42,527 bases of DNA, from positions 1 to 42,527 of the IMG/VR virus record IMGVR_UViG_3300046327_000189. One strand, given 5' to 3'. The translations under genes were made by a program, and so were the position numbers. This stretch comes from a virus. The notes beneath the pieces were generated by a model. That model was not told the DNA's origin. It made no database searches and saw only the letters and a program-made list of their open reading frames with translations. Positions 33,413-41,114 of the stretch are shown here, one piece after another. Positions within the stretch are counted from its first letter, which is position 1, and each line of letters begins with the position of its first letter.

Positions 33413-33443
33413 TTTTGAAATCCATAATGTAGAAGTTTTGATT

Positions 33444-33471
33444 AGGCTAGGATAACCCCCTAGCCTTTTTT
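33444..33471 (+). terminator. Intrinsic terminator after the 33074 gene
   Basis: AGGCTAGG (33444-33451) pairs with CCTAGCCT (33459-33466), followed by a T-run. It ends the transcript carrying the Tad2-like gene. TATCTTTG directly after it (33471-33478) resembles a -7 box, but no -33 box stands 18 bases upstream. Confidence 0.8.
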
Positions 33472-33492
33472 ATCTTTGTAAAAAACTTTCCA

Positions 33493-33951
33493 ATGCACGA
33501 AATAAAATATCAAGTTATCAATTTAGATAACTGCAAATCCAATCAAGCTATTCTGTTTGATAATACTCATCCAGTACATGAGAGCTATGTGGAAAAATAT
33601 TTTCACGAGAATTTTCCCAACCTTCTCTTGATTAATCACCAAGAAAAACAGGTTCTTTTAGGTAATAAGGGCAGGGAGACAGAATTCCTAATTTCTTCAA
33701 TAATTCCCTATGAACAGTTTTATCTTTTAGTTCCCGGTTATGATCACATTATTGTGGTTGATAACCAAGGTACTCAGTATGGTATACAAATTTTGCCTGA
33801 TGAGGGCTTTGAGGTTTTTGAATATCCATTTGTTGTAGAGTATGGTAAATTTGCTAGAAACAAAGTAAGTCAGCTTGTAGAAAACTCTCATCTTTTGAAT
33901 CATTGGCTATTAGAAACCAAAAGATTCACGAAAATGATAAAAATTTCATAG
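33493..33951 (+). CDS. Unknown protein
   Basis: 152 residues, beta-rich, near-neutral, no motif. HPVHESYVEKYFHENFPNLL and IIVVDNQGTQYGIQILPD are the most distinctive parts. It stands between a terminator and the next N18 promoter, so it seems to form a one-gene unit. Confidence 0.6.
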   Translation: MHEIKYQVINLDNCKSNQAILFDNTHPVHESYVEKYFHENFPNLLLINHQEKQVLLGNKGRETEFLISSIIPYEQFYLLVPGYDHIIVVDNQGTQYGIQILPDEGFEVFEYPFVVEYGKFARNKVSQLVENSHLLNHWLLETKRFTKMIKIS

Positions 33952-33957
33952 TAGCTA

Positions 33958-33988
33958 TTGACAAGTTAAATTTTAATTTGTAGATTTG
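33958..33988 (+). promoter_or_regulatory. N18 promoter of the 34018 gene
   Basis: TTGAC (33958-33962), 18 bases, TAGATTTG (33981-33988). The A-rich leader ATAACATAAAAACAAAAAAG before the ATG is very like the leader of the 16006 gene. Confidence 0.8.
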
Positions 33989-34017
33989 TCTCATTAATAA
34001 CATAAAAACAAAAAAGC

Positions 34018-34368
34018 ATGGAAAAGCTACAATTTCCTTATCTTTATGTCCTACGTAAACTAAAAGTACGTTGGGACGAATCCACTAACGGAGATTATGA
34101 CAAGTCTAGTCATAATAAGGTAAGTGGATTAGATGTTACTAAATTTAACGATCAAATCACCCAATTTAGAAGGTCAAAAAATGATTGGCAAGTTGGTGAA
34201 ATAGTAGAGTGGTCTGAACGTGGTGAGCTAAGAGAGGGTTGGTATGGAACCAGTGATCCAAACTATGTAGGTTTGGTTATTGGGTGTTTTGAAATTCCTG
34301 AATTTAGCATTGAGGGATTAATCATCCCTGATCCTTCCCTTTGGCCTGAATTGGAAGAAAACGATTAA
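34018..34368 (+). CDS. Unknown protein with strong promoter
   Basis: 116 residues, acidic C-terminus (DPSLWPELEEND). FPYLYVLRKLKVRWDESTNG and WQVGEIVEWSERGE suggest a small beta-fold. Its promoter and leader resemble those of the 16006 gene, so the two may be expressed at similar time and level. Function unknown. Confidence 0.6.
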   Translation: MEKLQFPYLYVLRKLKVRWDESTNGDYDKSSHNKVSGLDVTKFNDQITQFRRSKNDWQVGEIVEWSERGELREGWYGTSDPNYVGLVIGCFEIPEFSIEGLIIPDPSLWPELEEND

Positions 34369-34384
34369 TCTTTAAAAGCTTAAA

Positions 34385-34450
34385 ATGAAAATAAAACTTC
34401 GTGGCAGTAGTTGCAAACACTGTGAGGCCGATAGAAGAGTTTACACATAA
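34385..34450 (+). CDS. Possible 21-residue peptide with Cys pair
   Basis: A very short frame in the gap between two genes, reading MKIKLRGSSCKHCEADRRVY plus Thr. The CKHC pair and the ATG after TTAAA are suggestive, but a frame this short can arise by chance. Confidence 0.25.
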   Translation: MKIKLRGSSCKHCEADRRVYT

Positions 34451-34461
34451 AAAATCAAGGA

Positions 34462-34926
34462 ATGATCACCAAAGAACAATTACTCAGCGATCCCGCCAAA
34501 TATCTCAAAGAAGAACTGATCCAGTCCTTAAGAGATCAAGGTCACTACAACAAAGGCAACCTCGCTGAGAGCCTTGAAGTAGAGATTGGTGAATCAGGGG
34601 GGATAATGAAAGCCACAATCAAAATGCTTGATTACGGTCTTGTTCTTGAAACTGGTGTCCCAGCATCTAAAGTTCCTTATGGTGGTCAACGTGGCCAATT
34701 CTCCGAATATCTTCAGGGGTTGATGGATTCATACAATTGGGATTTGGGAACAGCTATCAGAGTGGCTAAAACAGCTAAGGTGGAAGGGCATCCAACAGAC
34801 GGTTCATTTGCTTTCTCAAAGAATGGGAAAAGGACTGGGTTTATTGCATCAGTGCTTCAGAATACCCAAACCCTTGATAGGGTGGCACAAATTGTTCTTG
34901 AAAAAATCGTAAATTTAATAAACTAA
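34462..34926 (+). CDS. HK97 gp10-like phage protein
   Basis: 154 residues. DYGLVLETGVPASKVPYGGQ, a Gly/Arg-rich link, then EGHPTDGSFAFSKNGKRTGF followed by a C-terminal helix is the order I associate with HK97 gp10-type head-tail joining proteins in phages of this host group. If right, it is the only morphogenesis protein found right of terL. Judged by eye from motif order; a small unrelated protein is possible. Confidence 0.5.
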   Translation: MITKEQLLSDPAKYLKEELIQSLRDQGHYNKGNLAESLEVEIGESGGIMKATIKMLDYGLVLETGVPASKVPYGGQRGQFSEYLQGLMDSYNWDLGTAIRVAKTAKVEGHPTDGSFAFSKNGKRTGFIASVLQNTQTLDRVAQIVLEKIVNLIN

Positions 34927-34931
34927 CAGCA

Positions 34932-35246
34932 ATGATAACTAAAACATTTGGTATTGATTTTAACTCAAGTGGGGGTGCTTTGACATTAACACCTTCAGAA
35001 GTCACTAATTCAGAACATTACTCTTATAATCAAGAGTATGAAATGACTCACCCTGATGGTTGGACAATAAAAGGAGTAATTTGGGAAGACTACTATACTT
35101 GGGTTAATGCTTTTGAGGCTGTTCATCCTATTTTCGGTAAGGTATGGGGTGATTTTGAAAAAGAGGTGTTTGCCGACACTGAGGAGGGATTCAATGATTT
35201 CTATTCTAAACATACCCCAGAAGCTTGGGACTATGGTGATATTTAA
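34932..35246 (+). CDS. Unknown acidic protein
   Basis: 104 residues, strongly acidic, rich in Trp and Tyr (TIKGVIWEDYYTWVNAFE). It follows the gp10-like gene by 5 bases and uses the leader CTAACAGCAATG. The same ACAGCAATG precedes the next gene, so it is probably the phage's usual initiation context. Function unknown. Confidence 0.6.
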   Translation: MITKTFGIDFNSSGGALTLTPSEVTNSEHYSYNQEYEMTHPDGWTIKGVIWEDYYTWVNAFEAVHPIFGKVWGDFEKEVFADTEEGFNDFYSKHTPEAWDYGDI

Positions 35247-35266
35247 TAACATCAAAAATAACAGCA

Positions 35267-35578
35267 ATGAAACTACGTGTAACACACTTTCCTCAAGTAG
35301 GCTCTTTAAGAAAAGGCTTCTCAGTTGAGGTATCTACACCAATAGAAGCCTTTATTGTCGCTGAGACTATGGCTTTTCAACACCTTTGGCTTGAGGAAAA
35401 CAATGTAATTCCCGACTTTTCCAATGTTATCATTGTTTCTCAATGGAACGAGGATGAACAAGAATGGGAAGATTTTTGGGATGATGAGGAAATGATGGAA
35501 TGGGATGAGTACGTTCGTGAAATCCTCAAGCAAGAAGCCTCCTGCATTAATGGAACCTTAAAATTCATTGGCCAATGA
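35267..35578 (+). CDS. Unknown acidic protein
   Basis: 103 residues with a very acidic middle (NEDEQEWEDFWDDEEMMEWD). VSTPIEAFIVAETMAFQHLW looks helical. It ends in a 4-base ATGA overlap with the next gene. Acidic proteins of this size in accessory regions are sometimes DNA mimics, but there is no specific evidence here. Confidence 0.6.
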   Translation: MKLRVTHFPQVGSLRKGFSVEVSTPIEAFIVAETMAFQHLWLEENNVIPDFSNVIIVSQWNEDEQEWEDFWDDEEMMEWDEYVREILKQEASCINGTLKFIGQ

Positions 35579-35946
35579 AACTCACACTTTTTTTCTCACT
35601 GATTTGTTTTTCTCTTTTAGGTCAAGCTAAAAAGGAATTTCGTATTCCTGTGGATAGCTTGAAAACTTATAATGTAGACACTCAGTATTCTTGTAAAGAG
35701 CTATTGGAGCAGTCGTATTTTTTGAGTTTGAAAACTACTGAGTCTTACCTTGTCTGTGAATCTTTAATTGATATTTACGAGAAATTCTCAGGCAAAGAAC
35801 TCAATGGAGAGATTCTTTATAACTACCTTCAAGAACGAAATTTTTTACTATCTTGGTACGGTGATATTGAGGATGTTGAAGATACCAAAACAAAGGTATT
35901 CAAACTCAGCAAAGATCAATTACATGAAATCTTAAACTTAAAATAA
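35575..35946 (+). CDS. Secreted unknown protein
   Basis: 123 residues with a signal peptide (MKLTLFFSLICFSLLGQAKK). The mature part contains YSCKELLEQSYFLSLK and a helical C-terminus. It overlaps both neighbours. Role unknown; export suggests action in the periplasm. Confidence 0.6.
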   Translation: MKLTLFFSLICFSLLGQAKKEFRIPVDSLKTYNVDTQYSCKELLEQSYFLSLKTTESYLVCESLIDIYEKFSGKELNGEILYNYLQERNFLLSWYGDIEDVEDTKTKVFKLSKDQLHEILNLK

Positions 35947-36152
35947 TGAGTCCAAAACAACGCACAAAGCAATTGGCAATTCAAGGATACCGATGGGTAT
36001 CTTTACCTCCTTACATGAGAGGTGGAACAACTTTCCAAGAGAAAAAATACGGTGCTCTACGTAAGCAAAATCTTTGGGGTGATTGGCAAGAAGCTGTTAG
36101 AGCAGCTACCAGAGCACATAAAGAATCTACAAATTTGGAAAATTCTTATTAA
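35946..36152 (+). CDS. Small basic protein
   Basis: 68 residues, basic, starting in a TAATG overlap. RTKQLAIQGYRWVSLPPYMR and NLWGDWQEAVRAATRA are without known match. It ends 1 base before the nucleotide-metabolism gene. Confidence 0.55.
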   Translation: MSPKQRTKQLAIQGYRWVSLPPYMRGGTTFQEKKYGALRKQNLWGDWQEAVRAATRAHKESTNLENSY

Positions 36153-36153
36153 T

Positions 36154-37041
36154 ATGTCTGCTAGAAGATATAATAAGGGCAAATTGAGGTATGAACTTTT
36201 ACCTCAATTTGCCCTAAAACAGCTTGTAGAGGTCTACACTAAGGGTGCTCATAAATACACAATCTATGAGAGTCCTGATGGGGAATTAGTCAAAGGTTCA
36301 GATGTTCCATTAGAAACTATCCTATCTGGTGATTTTAAAATATACTCAGATGGGGCAGACAATTGGCGTAAAGGACTCGATTGGACATCTATGATGGGAT
36401 CAGTTAAACGTCATATTGCCGCTTGGGAGCAGGGCGAGGATATTGATAGTGACCCCTCAATGAAAACTTACCACTTAGCAAACGCTGCTTGGGGATTATT
36501 TAGTTTGTTGGAGTATTACAAAATATATCCTCAAGGGGACGATAGGAATCATCACTATCTAAGACAACTAAAAATAGGATTAGACATAGATGAGGTGCTT
36601 GCTGGATGGGTACAGCATTGGACTAAATATCATGGGCAAGAGGTTCCTGAAACATGGAATTTTGATCGAGATATTAAGAGTAAATTTGAGGCACTAAAAG
36701 ATGATAAAGAATTTTGGTTGTCTATACCAGTTCTAACAAAGCCCTCAGAAATTCATTTTGAGCCTCATTGTTACATCACTAGCCGATCTATTCCAGTAGA
36801 ATGGACTATTGAATGGTTGGATAAAAATGGCTTCCCCACAATGCCTGTTTATTCTATTGGTTTAAACCAATCTAAAGTCGAAGTAGCTCTTAAATCAGGC
36901 ATTGACATTTATGTTGACGATAGGTTTGAGAACTTTGTGGAACTCAACAAGGCTGGGGTATGTACTTATCTTTTTGATGCCCCACACAACCAACGGTATA
37001 ACGTAGGCCATAAAAGAATTTATAAGCTATCAGAGTTATGA
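36154..37041 (+). CDS. dATP/dGTP diphosphohydrolase-HAD nucleotidase fusion
   Basis: 295 residues from the ATG at 36154; the frame opens at 36022, but those residues overlap another gene and match nothing. Residues 1-120 match the DUF5664-type dATP/dGTP diphosphohydrolase domain: KGKLRYELLPQFALKQLVEV, GAHKY, DNWRKGLDW, MGSVKRHIAAWEQGEDID and HLANAAWGLFSLLEYY. Residues 140-295 form a HAD phosphatase like phage 5'(3')-deoxyribonucleotidases: IGLDIDEVLAGW, ITSRS, a Lys region and IYVDDRFENF. Together the two would take dNTP to dNMP to deoxynucleoside. Confidence 0.75.
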   Translation: MSARRYNKGKLRYELLPQFALKQLVEVYTKGAHKYTIYESPDGELVKGSDVPLETILSGDFKIYSDGADNWRKGLDWTSMMGSVKRHIAAWEQGEDIDSDPSMKTYHLANAAWGLFSLLEYYKIYPQGDDRNHHYLRQLKIGLDIDEVLAGWVQHWTKYHGQEVPETWNFDRDIKSKFEALKDDKEFWLSIPVLTKPSEIHFEPHCYITSRSIPVEWTIEWLDKNGFPTMPVYSIGLNQSKVEVALKSGIDIYVDDRFENFVELNKAGVCTYLFDAPHNQRYNVGHKRIYKLSEL

Positions 37042-37268
37042 AAAAACTATCAAAATTTGAACATTGGTGGCTTATGATTGACTTAGCTTGGTTTGTGGCT
37101 ATATCCTATAGCTATGGGCTATGGGCATGGCTCAAAAATCCTTTGTTCAAGGAAATTGGCTACCAATTATGTGTTTATTTTTTTATTTTTACTGGGATAA
37201 TGGCAGTTGTTAACTTTTCTGTGAAGAAAGTTATCTCAGTGCTTGACAACCATAAACAAATGAATTAG
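37038..37268 (+). CDS. Two-helix membrane protein
   Basis: 76 residues, two membrane segments (WLMIDLAWFVAISYSYGLW and LCVYFFIFTGIMAVVNFSV) with a basic end. It overlaps the fusion gene by 4 bases and is the last rightward gene before the convergent leftward block. Confidence 0.6.
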   Translation: MKKLSKFEHWWLMIDLAWFVAISYSYGLWAWLKNPLFKEIGYQLCVYFFIFTGIMAVVNFSVKKVISVLDNHKQMN

Positions 37269-37283
37269 CAATGATGTTATTTA

Positions 37284-37655
37284 CTAAAACATAGGAATAG
37301 CAATCTTAGCTGCTGTGAGTAATGTAGCAGCAACAATTTTTTGAGTTTCTTGGCTCGTATAAAGCTCTTTCTCTCTTTTGTAGATGTCAGAGCTTATACG
37401 AGCCATTATTGTTTCATCTAAAGGGTGATTTGAGGGCAACACAGCACGAACGTCAACTTTAGCTATCAAGTTACCAGAATGACTGTAAAGATCAAATCCT
37501 ACATCTTTCTGACGATAAAAAGTTACACAAATTACTTCATGGTAAGTCTTCCCGGTTTCAGTTAATACTTCAATCTTTACAGATTTGAAATGAGTAGCCT
37601 GAGCAAATGATAAAAAACTTGATAAACAAAGTATAATCGTAAAGAATTTTGACAT
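37284..37655 (-). CDS. Secreted unknown protein
   Basis: 123 residues with a signal peptide (FFTIILCLSSFLSFAQA). The mature part is beta-rich (KSVKIEVLTETGKTYHEVIC) and ends in a hydrophobic helix (IVAATLLTAAKIAIPMF), so it may stay in the membrane. The upstream sequence TTTAAAATTTAACACTATG is nearly the same as before the gene at 39243. Function unknown. Confidence 0.6.
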   Translation of the reverse strand: MSKFFTIILCLSSFLSFAQATHFKSVKIEVLTETGKTYHEVICVTFYRQKDVGFDLYSHSGNLIAKVDVRAVLPSNHPLDETIMARISSDIYKREKELYTSQETQKIVAATLLTAAKIAIPMF

Positions 37656-37668
37656 AGTGTTAAATTTT

Positions 37669-37702
37669 AAAGCCTCTCAAGAATACATCCCTGAGAGGCT
37701 TT
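37669..37702 (-). terminator. Terminator hairpin between leftward genes
   Basis: AAAGCCTCTCA (37669-37679) and TGAGAGGCTTT (37692-37702) are perfect complements. Read leftward it follows the 37707 gene; the following T-rich stretch is interrupted by A, so termination may be partial. Confidence 0.6.
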
Positions 37703-37706
37703 TGGT

Positions 37707-37919
37707 TTAGATAACGAGGACTTTTTGACCAATTAGATGTTCTATTGACCTATCTATAAAAACGCTACAACCAGTTTCTTCATCGTTTAATACTTTCTCT
37801 TCAAAGAAAGGTTCTCGATAATTATCATCTTCCATCCTATCCATATAGTAGCTGATAATATCAGTAAAGCCCTCAGCTTTCTTTTCTTCAAGAAGCTTGA
37901 TAAAATCATCAATTTTCAT
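37707..37919 (-). CDS. Small acidic protein
   Basis: 70 residues from the ATG at 37919; the frame extends upstream to 37997 but that part overlaps the preceding gene deeply. MKIDDFIKLLEEKKAEGFTD, then acidic DRMEDDNYREPFFEEKVLND. Function unknown. Confidence 0.55.
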   Translation of the reverse strand: MKIDDFIKLLEEKKAEGFTDIISYYMDRMEDDNYREPFFEEKVLNDEETGCSVFIDRSIEHLIGQKVLVI

Positions 37920-38133
37920 TTTGTTTTTCTTTTTCGCGTTCTGAGATAAATTCTTTATATAGGAACCAAGAATTACGAGCAGCCAACATAAATCCATTAT
38001 GTTTCAATGGGGAGTTATGTAGCCAATAAGTAGCCACTCTTGAGGGCTTTTCAGGCCATTGACCTTGGGTATTGATTGATACTGAGCACCAATGCAACCA
38101 CTCAGGCCAAGTTTTGATTGTTGCTGTTTCCAT
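37909..38133 (-). CDS. Small protein, start moved by promoter position
   Basis: 74 residues from the ATG at 38133. The frame is open to a TTG at 38178, but the N18 promoter (38148-38178) lies inside that stretch, with the transcript start near 38141, so the longer version could not be made from it. WPEWLHWCSVSINTQGQWPE and ARNSWFLYKEFISEREKEKQ; Trp-rich, unknown function. Confidence 0.6.
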   Translation of the reverse strand: METATIKTWPEWLHWCSVSINTQGQWPEKPSRVATYWLHNSPLKHNGFMLAARNSWFLYKEFISEREKEKQNEN

Positions 38134-38147
38134 TGTTGAATTTTCAT

Positions 38148-38178
38148 CAAAGTTAATCCTTTTCATAACAATAGTCAA
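38148..38178 (-). promoter_or_regulatory. Leftward N18 promoter
   Basis: Read on the minus strand: TTGAC (38178-38174), 18 bases, TAACTTTG (38155-38148), 15 bases before the ATG at 38133. Confidence 0.75.
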
Positions 38179-38199
38179 GTTTTTAATTAAAAAAAAAAT

Positions 38200-38213
38200 G
38201 GATTATACAACGA
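38200..38213 (-). repeat. 14-base intergenic repeat, copy 1
   Basis: TCGTTGTATAATCC on the minus strand, identical to 41567-41580. It lies between a leftward terminator and the next leftward promoter. Confidence 0.6.
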
Positions 38214-38233
38214 GACTTTTTGTAATTAAATAG

Positions 38234-38288
38234 AAAAGCCTTAATTTCTAGCTGATCCCTAAAGAATCTTTAAGAGATTAAGGCTTTT
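38234..38288 (-). terminator. Leftward terminator
   Basis: AAAAGCCTTAAT (38234-38245) pairs with ATTAAGGCTTTT (38277-38288), a perfect 12-bp stem with T-rich flanks on both strands. It ends the leftward unit that begins at the 40058-40088 promoter. Confidence 0.75.
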
Positions 38289-38314
38289 AAGTATGCGCCA
38301 AAGTCAATCCAGTT

Positions 38315-38548
38315 TTATAAGTAAATTTTCTCAATCTGGATATACCCCTTGTCATCATATCTTGGTTCATCCATTAAGTCTTTTATGTAACTTTCGGCTG
38401 ACTCTTTGCTAGGATAGGTTTCAACAGTTCTTTTGTCAAATTCAGTAGACCAAAAGTATCTTGAAGTGCTCCAATCATCTGGCCAAACCCGGTTGTAGTA
38501 TTCTTTTTGCCCTTCAAAGGTTCTAGTAATGATATAAGTCTTTTTCAT
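38315..38548 (-). CDS. Small unknown protein
   Basis: 77 residues, aromatic-rich (YYNRVWPDDWSTSRYFWSTE), with a helical middle (YPSKESAESYIKDLMDE). It starts in a TAATG overlap with the gene before it and is the last gene of its unit. Function unknown. Confidence 0.6.
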   Translation of the reverse strand: MKKTYIITRTFEGQKEYYNRVWPDDWSTSRYFWSTEFDKRTVETYPSKESAESYIKDLMDEPRYDDKGYIQIEKIYL

Positions 38549-38850
38549 TATTTAGGATTTACATCAAGTTCAAGAATAGAGTTACAATCAATAGTTTTCC
38601 AAGTAGAATCAACAACAAAAGCCTTTATGTCTAATGTGTCGCTTTTACCCATTAGAATCATATAGCCTTTTTGATTGTGTTGAGGTCGGTTATTTACTAA
38701 GTAAGTCACCCTGCAATTCATTGTATCAACTGGATTGTACAACGAAAGGTTTGATTTTTGATTATTAGCTAAGCTTTCTAGATAGATATTAGTACCTACT
38801 AAGATACCAAATCCTATAATCAAAACTCCAATAGTTTTAATCCAGTTCAT
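38548..38850 (-). CDS. Membrane-anchored unknown protein
   Basis: 100 residues with an N-terminal membrane helix (TIGVLIIGFGILVGTNIYL) and a beta-rich outside domain (YMILMGKSDTLDIKAFVVD). Function unknown. It overlaps the preceding gene by 14 bases. Confidence 0.6.
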   Translation of the reverse strand: MNWIKTIGVLIIGFGILVGTNIYLESLANNQKSNLSLYNPVDTMNCRVTYLVNNRPQHNQKGYMILMGKSDTLDIKAFVVDSTWKTIDCNSILELDVNPK

Positions 38851-39046
38851 TGTTCAATATGTTTTTTACTAGTTCTTGAGTATCTGATTCAATCACCTGA
38901 CTATGTAGTGAGGTGATCAATTTATTTACAATTTCTTCATCACTCAGAAGCTCAGTAATGTCTTTTTCAAATTCAGCCCCTAAAAGAGGTGCATTCACTG
39001 AGGCAAATATTGATTGCCATTTTGCTAAAATTTCTTGCTTTCTCAT
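38837..39046 (-). CDS. Small helical protein
   Basis: 69 residues, helical and acidic (AEFEKDITELLSDEEIVNKL). It starts in a TAATG overlap with the preceding gene. Function unknown. Confidence 0.55.
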   Translation of the reverse strand: MRKQEILAKWQSIFASVNAPLLGAEFEKDITELLSDEEIVNKLITSLHSQVIESDTQELVKNILNNELD

Positions 39047-39243
39047 TATTTTGAAAGGTATTCAGGTTCAATAAATACTATCAATTCATCATTGTCAAAA
39101 TCCAAAATGGTTTTGTTGACAATGAATTTTTCATGGTTTAAGATGATATTATCACCTTCTTTAGGTACTAGGCTAGTTTGTCCGCTATCCCAAAGAGTTT
39201 CCATATCAACATCATCCCACCAATAAAATTTAAGATTTACCAT
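39046..39243 (-). CDS. Small acidic beta-rich protein
   Basis: 65 residues from the ATG at 39243 (the longer frame to 39306 would overlap the HD gene and is rejected). KFYWWDDVDMETLWDSGQTS and ELIVFIEPEYLSK. The leader TTTAAATTTTAACACTATG is shared with the 37655 gene, pointing to a common initiation signal or an old cassette duplication. Confidence 0.55.
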   Translation of the reverse strand: MVNLKFYWWDDVDMETLWDSGQTSLVPKEGDNIILNHEKFIVNKTILDFDNDELIVFIEPEYLSK

Positions 39244-39247
39244 AGTG

Positions 39248-39862
39248 TTAAAATTTAAAGAGTTCAAAAATTCCACCAAATTGATGGATTTTATCAAATT
39301 CAGCAACGAAAGGTGTGTTGTTTACTGTCACAGTCATTGCAGGAATATTTCTCATTTGCTGAAGTGGGGACTGACCTACAAAATACAAATTTGCATTATC
39401 AATCCCACCAATCCAAGGCAGCCACAAATTGCGCCTAACCTTTGGAAAAGGTTTACGTTCCATCATATCATCTAAAACCACAAACAAATCCATAAACGGG
39501 ACTTTTTGGGCTTTTTTGATGATGAATTCTTTACAAGCCATATGATACAAACAAATATTTGCAACATGGTCAACATTTCCACCAAATTGTTTGATGAAAT
39601 ATCGAACGTCGTCCAAATAGCAAAACTCAAAAGCCTGCTTAGGGTGATCTGGATTTGACCAATAACCTTTGGAATTATCCCCAGCGTCACCCTTACAAAT
39701 GTCATGAAGCAACCCGGCCAATATAAGGTCAGGATGTCCAGATACCAAGTGAGCACGCAAAGTTACAATCTTGATGTGTTTCAAAACTGTTTGTTCAGGA
39801 TGATATTCAGCCCGATCAGTTAAGTTTTGTAACGCTTTGAGTTTATCAATTATTAATTCCAT
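39248..39862 (-). CDS. HD-domain phosphohydrolase
   Basis: 204 residues. RAEYHPEQTVLKHIKIVTLR, then DLILAGLLHDICKGDAG and VANICLYHM supply the H...HD...H pattern of HD-type metal-dependent phosphohydrolases. The C-terminal 90 residues are not recognised. Substrate unknown: a nucleotide or cyclic-nucleotide signal is possible. It follows the small 39853 gene with a 10-base overlap. Confidence 0.75.
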   Translation of the reverse strand: MELIIDKLKALQNLTDRAEYHPEQTVLKHIKIVTLRAHLVSGHPDLILAGLLHDICKGDAGDNSKGYWSNPDHPKQAFEFCYLDDVRYFIKQFGGNVDHVANICLYHMACKEFIIKKAQKVPFMDLFVVLDDMMERKPFPKVRRNLWLPWIGGIDNANLYFVGQSPLQQMRNIPAMTVTVNNTPFVAEFDKIHQFGGIFELFKF

Positions 39863-40041
39863 ACTTCAAAATTTCCGTAATGTGTTCTTAACCAAAGAAT
39901 TCTTTCTTCGACTACAGGTACACCACAAAAATAAGAATACATTTCCCACATAATTGTGTGGGCAGCATTCCCCATTGTTAATTGGTGATTGTCAGACAAA
40001 GAAATCTCTGAGTTATCAGAAAAGACAAATAGCGCTTTCAT
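39853..40041 (-). CDS. Small unknown protein, first in its unit
   Basis: 62 residues: KALFVFSDNSEISLSDNHQL, then MGNAAHTIMWEMYSYF. Its ATG is 17 bases downstream of the -7 box of an N18 promoter. Function unknown; it may work with the HD protein encoded next. Confidence 0.6.
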   Translation of the reverse strand: MKALFVFSDNSEISLSDNHQLTMGNAAHTIMWEMYSYFCGVPVVEERILWLRTHYGNFEVWN

Positions 40042-40057
40042 AATTGAAAAGTTTCAA

Positions 40058-40088
40058 CAAATATACAATTTAAAATGCAAAAAGTCAA
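40058..40088 (-). promoter_or_regulatory. Leftward N18 promoter
   Basis: Minus strand: TTGAC (40088-40084), 18 bases, TATATTTG (40065-40058). It drives the unit from 40041 down to 38315. Confidence 0.75.
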
Positions 40089-40157
40089 GTAAAAATATCA
40101 AATCCACAATCAAAAGTTTTTCAAACAATTTGTGTAGAGGTTTGGATAATAAAACAA

Positions 40158-40187
40158 AAAGCCTTATCTTGGAGTAGATAAGGCTTT
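40158..40187 (-). terminator. Leftward terminator
   Basis: AAAGCCTTATCT (40158-40169) pairs with AGATAAGGCTTT (40176-40187), 12 perfect pairs and a 6-base loop, then a T-rich stretch leftward. It ends the one-gene unit at 40213-40662. Confidence 0.8.
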
Positions 40188-40212
40188 AAACGTCTTGAAA
40201 AGTCAAGGCAGT

Positions 40213-40662
40213 TTATCTTTGAGCTTCTTGATACCGTTTTAATGCACTTTCAAAGGAATTGTGCAACAAAAGATTTGTGAAAAGCCCGCATTCGTATTGA
40301 ATTTCATACAAAGTGTTTGCTGCTTTATCAAAGTCTTCATAAAGTTGGTTGTAGTCATTCATTGTAAAACCTTCATTAAGGTTAACAACTAAATGCCCAT
40401 ATTGTGTTTCCTCCTGTTGTTTCATCCAATAATCAAAACCGGAAACATCGTAACTAACAGAAATTGAGTATTTTTCTTTATTAATCTCAAGTGCTTTAAA
40501 TCCATCAGTTATGGCTTTATAAGTTTCTTCTGTTGGTGCAGCCCATGTAATAAGGTGAAAATCAATAAAATTCTCTCCACCCTCAGAATAAGAGTCACAA
40601 GTAATGCCACAATCAAGGGCTAAACTTTGTGAAAGGTCGGTTAAAAATTGTTCTGAAAACAT
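40213..40662 (-). CDS. Unknown protein, one-gene unit
   Basis: 149 residues, mixed alpha/beta, no motif recognised. CDSYSEGGENFIDFHLITWA, then a helical segment (NQLYEDFDKAANTLYEIQYE). It has its own promoter and terminator. Function unknown. Confidence 0.6.
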   Translation of the reverse strand: MFSEQFLTDLSQSLALDCGITCDSYSEGGENFIDFHLITWAAPTEETYKAITDGFKALEINKEKYSISVSYDVSGFDYWMKQQEETQYGHLVVNLNEGFTMNDYNQLYEDFDKAANTLYEIQYECGLFTNLLLHNSFESALKRYQEAQR

Positions 40663-40692
40663 TGTAGTTAGATTTAGTGGTTATTAATACTT

Positions 40693-40723
40693 CAAAGATA
40701 CACTATTTATCTGGAATTGTCAA
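40693..40723 (-). promoter_or_regulatory. Leftward N18 promoter
   Basis: Minus strand: TTGAC (40723-40719), 18 bases, TATCTTTG (40700-40693), 30 bases ahead of the ATG at 40662. Confidence 0.8.
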
Positions 40724-40759
40724 GTATTTAATTAACTATTTTTCAAAAATATGCAAAAA

Positions 40760-40787
40760 AAATCCCCACAAAAGCTTGTGAGGATTT
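40760..40787 (-). terminator. Leftward terminator
   Basis: AAATCC-CACA pairs with TGTG-GGATTT with small mismatches (40760-40787), followed leftward by TTTTTTT. It ends the 41344-40815 unit. Confidence 0.65.
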
Positions 40788-40814
40788 AAAACATTTTGTA
40801 TCTTAGAGGGACAA

Positions 40815-41096
40815 TTAAACGAAATTGTGGTAGATGTGATCGTAGATATAAGTTATAAGCATTTGAGGGTTTAAGTCCCTACATTCTACACTAATTTCAA
40901 TCACCTCCTGTTCTGGATTAACAAAAGTGAAAAATCCAGCCTCGTTTAGTTTCCAACAAGCATCTAAAGCAACCTCTTTCAAAAGAGATAAAGACGGTTC
41001 TTTAGAAGTAAAAGCTACCACATTTTCAGAGGTAACAAAATCGACATAATCAAAACCTTGGATTTGCTCGAAAATAACTTTTAAAGTAACTTTCAT
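40815..41096 (-). CDS. Unknown protein
   Basis: 93 residues: VTLKVIFEQIQGFDYVDFVT, then EVIEISVECRDLNPQMLITY. Beta-alpha pattern, no motif recognised. It is the second gene of its unit, 18 bases after the corrected stop of the gene before it. Confidence 0.6.
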   Translation of the reverse strand: MKVTLKVIFEQIQGFDYVDFVTSENVVAFTSKEPSLSLLKEVALDACWKLNEAGFFTFVNPEQEVIEISVECRDLNPQMLITYIYDHIYHNFV

Positions 41097-41114
41097 TGTC
41101 TTAGAGTTTGAAGG

